DNA from: Desulfovibrionaceae bacterium
GTDB taxonomy: Bacteria; Pseudomonadota; Gammaproteobacteria; Burkholderiales; Burkholderiaceae_C
Length of the DNA: 11,141 nt
NCBI GenBank assembly: GCA_009778355.1
Contig: WRJY01000287.1
Coordinates: 1-11,141, forward strand
Direction: 5' to 3'
How positions within the stretch are numbered: position 1 is the first letter of the stretch; each line of letters begins with the position of its first letter. Below, one piece after another: positions 6,095 through 11,141 of this stretch. The position numbers were made by a program, and so were the translations under genes. The notes beneath the pieces are model-generated. The model ran no database searches, was not told where the DNA came from, and worked only from the letters and a program-made list of their open reading frames with translations.

Positions 6095-7075
6095 ATGAGC
6101 AACCAGGCAAACCAGACCCCCGCGCAAGCCATTGAACGCATCAAGGCCACGCGCAATCTCGATGAAATTTATCCGGTTCTCGCCGACCTGCGGGCAACTG
6201 CGGGTTGGCACAAAAAACGGCCATCGCTGTGGAAGGAGCCACGCACCGAGTTCCAGCCCATGCACTGGAGCTACGAAGTCAGCCGCGTTGCGCTTGACCA
6301 GGCGGGGCAGTGGATCGGTACCGACCTGGCCGAGCGGCGCACTCTGATGCTGTTCAACCCGGTCGGCGACAACGATTACGACACCGTGCGCACGATCGTA
6401 TCGGCCTATCAGATGATCAAACCCGGTGAATACGCCCGGGCGCACCGTCACTCGGCCACCGCAATGCGCCTGATCATGGACGCCGAACCCGGTTGTTTCA
6501 CCGTTGTCGATGGCGCCAAGCTGCCCATGCAAACGGGCGATTTCCTGCTCACGCCTGGCGGTTGCTGGCACAGCCACTACAACGAAGGCAAAACCAACGG
6601 TTACTGGATCGATTTTCTCGATGTGCCGCTGGTGCATCTGCTGGAACCCATGTTCTACGACGAGTATCCTGATGGCCGCCAGCCGGTCAAGGTTGAACTC
6701 ACCGAGCACGATTGGTATTTCAGGGCGGCCAAAACGCGGCCTCAGCTCCACGCCCAGCCCGAACGCGATGGATACAAGCGCCTGCTGCTGAACACGCAAG
6801 CGCATGTCGTCACGATGGAAATTTGCTACCTCGCGATCGCGCCGGGCGCCAAAACGGTATTCCGGCGCAATACCGCCAGCCGCATTTTCGCCATCACGCA
6901 GGGCAGCGGTCGCGCCCGTGTGGGTTCGCGCGACTTCACCTGGAAGCGCGGCGATGTGATCGCCGTTCCCAGTTGGGTCGATTATTCCCTGAGCGCGGAC
7001 GAGCCTTCGGAGATGCTGGAAGTATCCGACCGTCCGGTGCTCGACAAACTCCGCCTGTATCGCGAAGCCAACTAA
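6095..7075 (+). CDS. gentisate 1,2-dioxygenase-like bicupin ring-cleavage dioxygenase
   Basis: The 326-residue protein has the two-cupin layout of the GDO family, Fe(II) enzymes that open the ring of gentisate, salicylate or 1-hydroxy-2-naphthoate between the carboxyl- and hydroxyl-bearing carbons. The N-terminal cupin carries PGEYARAHRHSATAMRLIM (110-128), with probable iron ligands H117 and H119, and LLTPGGCWHSHYNEG (151-165), with H159 as third ligand. The C-terminal cupin (about 240-320) reads FRRNTASRIF and VPSWVDY where many homologues have HRHT and a histidine after SW, so it should not bind metal. It starts 10 bases after the hydrolase stop with a strong AAGGAG (6083-6088), so the two are translationally linked. 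Gentisate is the best substrate guess from context. CWHSH in place of the common TWHDH and the modest length leave salicylate-type substrates possible. Confidence 0.82.
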   Translation: MSNQANQTPAQAIERIKATRNLDEIYPVLADLRATAGWHKKRPSLWKEPRTEFQPMHWSYEVSRVALDQAGQWIGTDLAERRTLMLFNPVGDNDYDTVRTIVSAYQMIKPGEYARAHRHSATAMRLIMDAEPGCFTVVDGAKLPMQTGDFLLTPGGCWHSHYNEGKTNGYWIDFLDVPLVHLLEPMFYDEYPDGRQPVKVELTEHDWYFRAAKTRPQLHAQPERDGYKRLLLNTQAHVVTMEICYLAIAPGAKTVFRRNTASRIFAITQGSGRARVGSRDFTWKRGDVIAVPSWVDYSLSADEPSEMLEVSDRPVLDKLRLYREAN

Positions 7076-7095
7076 ACGCCACGGACGTATCCAAC

Positions 7096-8289
7096 ATGAG
7101 CAAACCCAAGGTACTTATCGCGGGCGGTGGCATCGGTGGTCTGTCCGCGGCCATCGCGTTGCTGAAACGCGGTTTCGACGTTCAGGTTTTCGAGCAGGCG
7201 AGTGAGCTGCGCGAATTCGGCGCTGGCATTCAGATCAGCCCAAACGGTAATTGCGCGCTCGCTTCACTGGGCGTGTTTGAGGCGCTGCACCGACTGGCCA
7301 ATCCATCAGAAGCCAAGGAAATTCGCCTCTGGAACACGGGCAAGACCTGGCCGTTGTTCGATTTGGGCGCGGCCGCGGTGCGCAAATACGGCTTTCCCTA
7401 TATGACGGTATTCCGGCCCGATTTGCTGGGCGTACTGGCCGATGAAGTCAGGCGGCTCAAACCCGATGCCGTGCAAGTCAGCGCACGTTGCGTTGGCGTC
7501 GAACAGGTCGGCAATGGCGTTCGGCTGCAGATGGAAGATGGCCGCACTTTCACCGGCGACCTGCTGGTGGGAGCCGATGGCGTGCGCTCGAAGGTTCGCG
7601 CAGCCCTGTTCGGAGAAGACCCGATTCTCTTTTCGGGCATGGTGGCCTGGCGCGCCCTGATTCCCATGGATCGGCTGCCGGAAAGATTCCGCCGCAGCGT
7701 TGCCGTCAACTGGGTCGGGCCGGGCGGTCATTTGGTCCACTATCCCATCCATAACGGAGCCTACATGAACTGGGTCGGCACCTTGGAAGGTTCCCAATGG
7801 GCCGGTCCGCCCTGGAATGCCCAGACCAATGTCGAGGAAGCCCAGAAAGCCTTCGCGGGCTGGCACGAGGACATCCACACCATGCTGGCGCAGGCGCCTT
7901 CGGTCACGAAGTGGGCGCTGTGCGGCAGACCCTTTCTCGACAGTTGGACGAAGGGCCGGGCGACCCTGCTGGGTGATGCCTGTCATCCCACCTTGCCCTT
8001 CCTCGCGCAAGGCGCCGTACATACCCTGGAGGACGCCGTGATTCTGGCGCGATGCCTGGAGTCCCATGCCGACCCGCAGGTTGCTTTGCAACGCTACGAC
8101 GCACTCCGCCGTCCTCGCGCCTACCGCATGATGCGAGGCGCTACTGAAAATACCCAACGTTTCCATAATCCCGCTTTGGCCGCAGCCGATACGGCTGATG
8201 AATTTATTTCGCGGGAATGGCAGTCAGACGCTATCAGCGAGCGTTACGACTGGCTGTTTACCTATAACGTGGACACTGTGGACGTGTGA
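7096..8289 (+). CDS. FAD-dependent aromatic hydroxylase, probable 3-hydroxybenzoate 6-hydroxylase or salicylate hydroxylase type
   Basis: The 397-residue protein is a single-component class A flavoprotein monooxygenase that would use NAD(P)H and O2 to hydroxylate an aromatic acid. Visible motifs are the Rossmann GGGIGGLSAAIAL (10-22), the VFEQ strand end (31-34), GAGIQISPNG (42-51), the DG motif LLVGADGVRSKVR (156-168) that serves FAD and NAD(P)H, and the GD motif LLGDACHPTLPF (291-302). Next to a GDO-like enzyme the most useful product is gentisate, made from 3-hydroxybenzoate; salicylate 1-hydroxylase would give catechol, which has no ring-cleavage enzyme here. Near the GD motif QGAVHTLEDA (305-314) replaces the common QGAxxAIEDA, a small departure near the flavin. 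It starts 20 bases after the dioxygenase gene without a clear ribosome binding site and is the last gene of the tight three-gene operon. Confidence 0.85.
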   Translation: MSKPKVLIAGGGIGGLSAAIALLKRGFDVQVFEQASELREFGAGIQISPNGNCALASLGVFEALHRLANPSEAKEIRLWNTGKTWPLFDLGAAAVRKYGFPYMTVFRPDLLGVLADEVRRLKPDAVQVSARCVGVEQVGNGVRLQMEDGRTFTGDLLVGADGVRSKVRAALFGEDPILFSGMVAWRALIPMDRLPERFRRSVAVNWVGPGGHLVHYPIHNGAYMNWVGTLEGSQWAGPPWNAQTNVEEAQKAFAGWHEDIHTMLAQAPSVTKWALCGRPFLDSWTKGRATLLGDACHPTLPFLAQGAVHTLEDAVILARCLESHADPQVALQRYDALRRPRAYRMMRGATENTQRFHNPALAAADTADEFISREWQSDAISERYDWLFTYNVDTVDV

Positions 8290-8602
8290 ACCGGATGAGG
8301 TGAGCAGCGCCTCCTCGTGTGCGGGCTTGTGCCGGGAAATGTTTGAACGAAATAATACATCCGCCGCTTTATCCTGGTGACAGTTTATCTGATTTACCGA
8401 GGTTGGTAATTGTCAACTCTGTGTAAATTTCCGTGATAACCCGTAACCGTCTTTGACGAAGGTTTTATTTTTTTGACCGTTTGGCCGCGCTGAAGCATGT
8501 CCATTAAATTAATTATAATTACGTTTGATCCAATTTTCGAATGATATTGGCGGCGGTATGTTTTGCAATAATATATTTAGAATATTTCCGAGACGATGTG
8601 AA
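8290..8602. other. AT-rich non-coding region before the porin gene
   Basis: This 313-base stretch has no credible gene. Base composition falls visibly here, with long A/T runs such as the TTTTATTTTTTT around 8463-8474 and an AT-only stretch around 8503-8520. It holds a short inverted repeat TTACC-GAGGTT-GGTAA (8394-8409), which could be a regulator site, and a TATAAT -10 element (8514-8519). No convincing terminator with a T-tract follows the hydroxylase gene. In-frame codons upstream of the porin ATG (8525-8602) encode no recognisable sequence and are leader. Confidence 0.5.
8514..8519 (+). promoter_or_regulatory. possible -10 element of the porin promoter
   Basis: A perfect TATAAT lies 83 bases before the porin start codon. 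The region 17-18 bases upstream (CTGAAGC, 8490-8496) matches the -35 consensus poorly, so the promoter may need an activator, or the hexamer may be chance in AT-rich DNA. If real, it would separate porin expression from the three enzyme genes. Confidence 0.3.
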
Positions 8603-9685
8603 ATGAAAAATTTCGGCAACATAAAAGTGTGTGTCATCGGTGCGCTGGCAGCCGGAACAGGCACGATTGCTTCGTTCGCGTATGCGCAATCGAGTGTGAC
8701 CATGTATGGGATCGCCGATGGCGGCATGGGCTACACGACGAATGCTACCAACACGAACGATCAGAACCATTCTGCCGTGCATATGGTTTCTGGCGGCCAG
8801 GCCAATGATCGCTGGGGGCTCAAGGGAACTGAAGACCTTGGGGGTGGATTAAAGACCGTGTTTCAGCTCGAAAACGGGTTCAGTCTGGCGACCGGCGCAT
8901 TGCAGCAAGGTGGCAGGATATTCGGACGGCAGGCATTCGTTGGAATCAAATCACCCTATGGCGCCTTTACATTTGGGCGTCAGAAAGTGCCACTCTTCGA
9001 TTTCTTTTATGATCTTGATCCGCTTACGTATTCCAACTGGTCACTCTCCGTTTACGACAGCCAATTCGCGAACCGTGCGGACAACTCGGTCAAATATATG
9101 GGCCATGCTGGCCCGCTTACGTTCGACCTTCTCTACAGCGCAGGTTACGACACGACCGTCGTAGATACTACAGGGGTTTCCATTGACTCCCGGGTCGGTC
9201 AGGAAATAAGTGGCGGCATATTGTACAGTGCAGGTACGGCTCTTGCGGCGCTCGTCTACGACATGCGTCACGGCGCAACGATGGCGACAAAGGGAAACAC
9301 CGAACAGCGCCTCGCTTTCGGCGCGAGTTATGAATTTACTCCATCGGTAAAAGGGTATGGAGGCTACAGGTGGTTCAACAGTTCCGTGCCGACCACGGCA
9401 GGCCGCTCCGACATGTATTACGGCGGCGTTCAGTTCAGGGTTTCTCAGGCATTATTTATCACTGGCGCGGTTTATTACACCAACATCAAGTCAGCAAAAC
9501 AACATCCGGTCGCTTTTGGTATTCAATCGAAGTATTATTTGTCCAAAGTGACCAGCCTCTACACACAGGTCAGCTACGCCAAGAACAGCAATGGATCGAA
9601 CTTGGGTGTCGCCGGATATGGCACTGGCGTCGTCGCTGGAAAGAATCAGACAGGCATTGAGATTGGTGTCATGCACCAGTTTTAG
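8603..9685 (+). CDS. Gram-negative general porin (outer-membrane trimeric beta-barrel)
   Basis: The 360-residue product begins with a signal peptide, MKNFGNIKVCVIGALAAG followed by TGTIASFAYA, with cleavage expected after residue 28 before QSSVTMYGIADGG, the hallmark start of Burkholderiales porins. Further typical segments are WGLKGTEDLGGGLKTVFQLE, GRIFGRQAFVGIKSPYGAFT, FGRQKVPLFD and FANRADNSVKYMG, and the chain ends in phenylalanine (GIEIGVMHQF), the outer-membrane assembly signal. It would be a roughly 16-stranded diffusion channel. In this cluster it may admit the aromatic acid substrate, by inference from position only. ATG 8603 is chosen over upstream in-frame codons because it starts directly at the signal peptide. 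AT-rich flanks and a -10 box at 8514 suggest its own promoter. Codon use is less GC-biased than in the left half of the window. Confidence 0.93.
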   Translation: MKNFGNIKVCVIGALAAGTGTIASFAYAQSSVTMYGIADGGMGYTTNATNTNDQNHSAVHMVSGGQANDRWGLKGTEDLGGGLKTVFQLENGFSLATGALQQGGRIFGRQAFVGIKSPYGAFTFGRQKVPLFDFFYDLDPLTYSNWSLSVYDSQFANRADNSVKYMGHAGPLTFDLLYSAGYDTTVVDTTGVSIDSRVGQEISGGILYSAGTALAALVYDMRHGATMATKGNTEQRLAFGASYEFTPSVKGYGGYRWFNSSVPTTAGRSDMYYGGVQFRVSQALFITGAVYYTNIKSAKQHPVAFGIQSKYYLSKVTSLYTQVSYAKNSNGSNLGVAGYGTGVVAGKNQTGIEIGVMHQF

Positions 9686-9829
9686 AAACCATATTGAATC
9701 AAAAAATGAATCATGATCCGAATTATATCCTCAGTCAATTTTTGATGTATGAGACGCAGCCGTTTCACATGAAGTCATGGCGTGTCAATGTTGTAAAGTG
9801 CGTAACGAGAAATTAATGGAAATATTGCC

Positions 9830-10825
9830 GTGAAAATAATTCATCAGACAACCTCATTCCTGCGAACTGTCTGTTTTGGCTTGATTTATTTATTATCATG
9901 CCATGTTCATGCAGGATCTTTCCCCGCACACCCCATCAACTTGGTCGTTGGTTATGCGCCCGGTGGTCCAACAGATATTCTTGCGCGCCAGCTTGCCACT
10001 GAGCTTGGCAAGACACTGGGGGAAAATATTTTGGTCATCAACAAGGCAGGCGCCAGTGCCAATATTGCCGCCGCCTATGTGGCGAGCGCCAAGCCCGATG
10101 GTTACACCTTGCTGTTTGGTGATCTGACGCTGGCCACCAACCCCAGCCTCATGCGCGACATGCCGCTGAACCCGTTGAAGGATTTCAAGGCCGTGGCTTC
10201 GGTCGGCGTTGCCCCGCTCGTTCTGGTTGTCAATCCGGCTGTGCCTGCGAATACCCTGCCAGAATTGATCGCGTATGCACACGCCAACCCGGATAAACTA
10301 AATAACGGTACCGCGGGCTATGGCAACCTCACTCACCTGGCTGGCGAGGTATTAAAGCGCGATGAAAGCATCAAGATTCAGCAGATTCCCTATAACGGAT
10401 CTGGCCCCATGTTGACCGATTTGATCGGCGGGCAGGTTTCCATGGGCATCACCGGCCTGAGCAGTACCTTGGGCAACATTAAAGATGGCCGCGTACGCGC
10501 ATTGGCGATCACCGGCCCACGGCGCTCATCGCTGTTGCCTGATGTGCCAACCTTCTCCGAGGCGCTGGGCAAGCCCATGCCCGAGCTTTCTCTGGGTTCC
10601 TGGTGGGGCGTATTTGCATCTGCTGACACGCCGGATGATATCATTCAAAAACTCAACACCGCTATTAATGCCGCGCTGCACTCGCCCGGTCTGGATGAAC
10701 GGCTTGCTTCTACTATGAATATTGAAATTGATACCGGTACGCCAAAGTACATGGATGATCGCCTCAAATCTGAGTCCAGCACCTGGGCCAAAGTTATCCG
10801 CCAGGCTGGCATTCAGGCGAAATAA
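9830..10825 (+). CDS. Bug-family (TctC) tripartite tricarboxylate transporter solute-binding protein
   Basis: The 331-residue protein is a periplasmic solute-binding protein of the Bug family, very numerous in Burkholderiales. After an N-terminal hydrophobic export signal (residues 9-28, ending LLSCHVHA) come FPAHPINLVVGYAPGGPTDI (31-50), with the ligand-loop motif GYAPGGPTD, then KAGASANIAAAYVASAKPDG and GYTLLFGDLTLATNPSL, and the C-lobe with YNGSGPMLTDLIGGQVSMG and LLPDVPTFSEAL. Full length and motifs are intact. C24 in LLSC could alternatively be a weak lipoprotein site. The start is GTG 9830: the nearby ATG at 9816 runs into a stop that overlaps this start. No TctA/TctB membrane subunits are in the window, so the protein must work with a permease elsewhere or as a sensor-type binder. 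It probably binds the aromatic carboxylate degraded by the cluster, an inference from neighbourhood. Confidence 0.93.
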   Translation: MKIIHQTTSFLRTVCFGLIYLLSCHVHAGSFPAHPINLVVGYAPGGPTDILARQLATELGKTLGENILVINKAGASANIAAAYVASAKPDGYTLLFGDLTLATNPSLMRDMPLNPLKDFKAVASVGVAPLVLVVNPAVPANTLPELIAYAHANPDKLNNGTAGYGNLTHLAGEVLKRDESIKIQQIPYNGSGPMLTDLIGGQVSMGITGLSSTLGNIKDGRVRALAITGPRRSSLLPDVPTFSEALGKPMPELSLGSWWGVFASADTPDDIIQKLNTAINAALHSPGLDERLASTMNIEIDTGTPKYMDDRLKSESSTWAKVIRQAGIQAK

Positions 10826-11057
10826 CATCAGCTTGCATTTGAAATCCAGAATTGCATAGGGGTGGAAAAATGCAGCTTCTTGTGGGAGCGCGCACCTCGA
10901 AGCGCTGGGAGAGGGAACGGCGCGATGCACGCCGGGGGCGGTCACGATTCAAGGGACTTTGACATCCTTGCTGATCTCGTCCAGAGTGCGGGTTTCGATG
11001 CCGGGGCAGCGATTCGTCCTCGCGCCTCGTGTTCCACTCCCGCAACCGCACAGCCCC
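10826..11057. other. intergenic region at the right edge of the island
   Basis: The 232 bases between the Bug gene and the biotin carboxylase start contain no complete gene and no clear terminator or promoter. The left part (to about 10870) is AT-rich like the island; from about 10885 GC content rises to the level of the housekeeping part. The island border may therefore lie around 10880-10950. On the minus strand a frame ends RCPGIETRTLDEISKDVKVP at a stop at 10949-10951, which could be the tail of a lost gene but is unidentified. Confidence 0.35.
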
Positions 11058-11141
11058 ATGCCCATCCAATCCCTGCTCATCGCCAACCGTTCCGAGATTG
11101 CCATCCGCGTGATGCGCGCGGCTTCGGAGATGAACATTCGC
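11058..11141 (+). CDS. N-terminus of a biotin-carboxylase-type enzyme (acyl-CoA/pyruvate carboxylase family), cut by the window end
   Basis: The 28 codons visible read MPIQSLLIANRSEIAIRVMR and then AASEMNIR. LLIANRxEIAxRVxRAA is the start of biotin carboxylase domains, which carboxylate biotin with ATP and bicarbonate in acetyl-CoA, propionyl-CoA, pyruvate and urea carboxylases. Serine in ANRSEIA, instead of the usual glycine, and the MPIQS start are, from memory, typical of large fused Burkholderiales carboxylases, but the subfamily cannot be fixed from 28 residues. No ribosome binding site is obvious before ATG 11058. It belongs to the flanking chromosome rather than clearly to the island. 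Confidence 0.75.
   Translation, partial: MPIQSLLIANRSEIAIRVMRAASEMNIR

Noticed and set aside
8453..8478. TTGACG and TTGACC boxes as porin -35 elements
   Set aside because: Neither has a -10-like hexamer at 16-19 bases; the TATAAT at 8514 is 35 or more bases away.
9699..9745. Inverted repeat TCAAAAAATGA / TCAATTTTTGA after the porin as terminator
   Set aside because: The stem is A/T only, with one mismatch and a 25-base loop; it would be unstable and is expected by chance in AT-rich DNA.
5042..10825. Mobile element or integrase explaining the island
   Set aside because: No transposase, integrase, tRNA gene or long terminal repeats are visible inside the island or at its two borders.

Overview
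The window looks like chromosome of a betaproteobacterium of the order Burkholderiales, probably near Comamonadaceae. The reasons are the GC-rich, G/C-ending codon use of the housekeeping genes, the FolK/RpsP/RimM sequence style, the C-rich/G-rich intergenic repeat after rpsP, and a Bug-type (TctC) binding protein beside a general porin. No RNA gene, CRISPR array or transposase was found.

Layout. (1) Positions 1-251 hold two gene beginnings facing each other that both lose their homology or meaning near position 135: the N-terminus of a MtnX-like HAD phosphatase (+) and the start of an unidentified gene (-). This is a rearrangement or assembly junction. (2) Positions 289-1200 hold folK (folate synthesis) and a small DUF486 membrane protein, closed by a long perfect hairpin. 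(3) Positions 1289-2962 hold a DUF47 PhoU-like protein and a Pit phosphate transporter, a low-affinity phosphate uptake pair. (4) Positions 2962-4118 hold a promoter, rpsP, a repeat-filled spacer and rimM. The canonical order rpsP-rimM-trmD-rplS stops here: trmD and rplS are not in the window. (5) Positions 4112-10825 form an aromatic-acid catabolic island that begins within the last bases of rimM: a LysR regulator (-), then divergently an FAH-family hydrolase, a gentisate-1,2-dioxygenase-like cupin enzyme, an FAD aromatic-ring hydroxylase, a general porin and a Bug-family solute-binding protein. (6) Positions 10826-11141 hold a short non-coding or remnant stretch and the first 28 codons of a biotin-carboxylase-type enzyme.

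How the island would work (inference from family knowledge): the porin and Bug protein bring an aromatic carboxylate through the outer membrane and periplasm; the flavoprotein hydroxylates it to a gentisate-type 2,5-dihydroxy acid (3-hydroxybenzoate 6-hydroxylase is the best guess); the cupin dioxygenase opens the ring; and the FAH hydrolase splits the ring-fission product to pyruvate plus a C4 dicarboxylate. The LysR protein probably controls the divergent promoter, for which a good -35/-10 pair and an upstream inverted repeat are visible. No maleylpyruvate isomerase is present.

I see no clearly novel defence or mobile system. The most interesting points are the break of the rpsP-rimM-trmD-rplS operon at the exact end of rimM, the abutting truncated genes at the left edge, and the atypical GDO-like and hydroxylase sequences, which leave the true substrate open.
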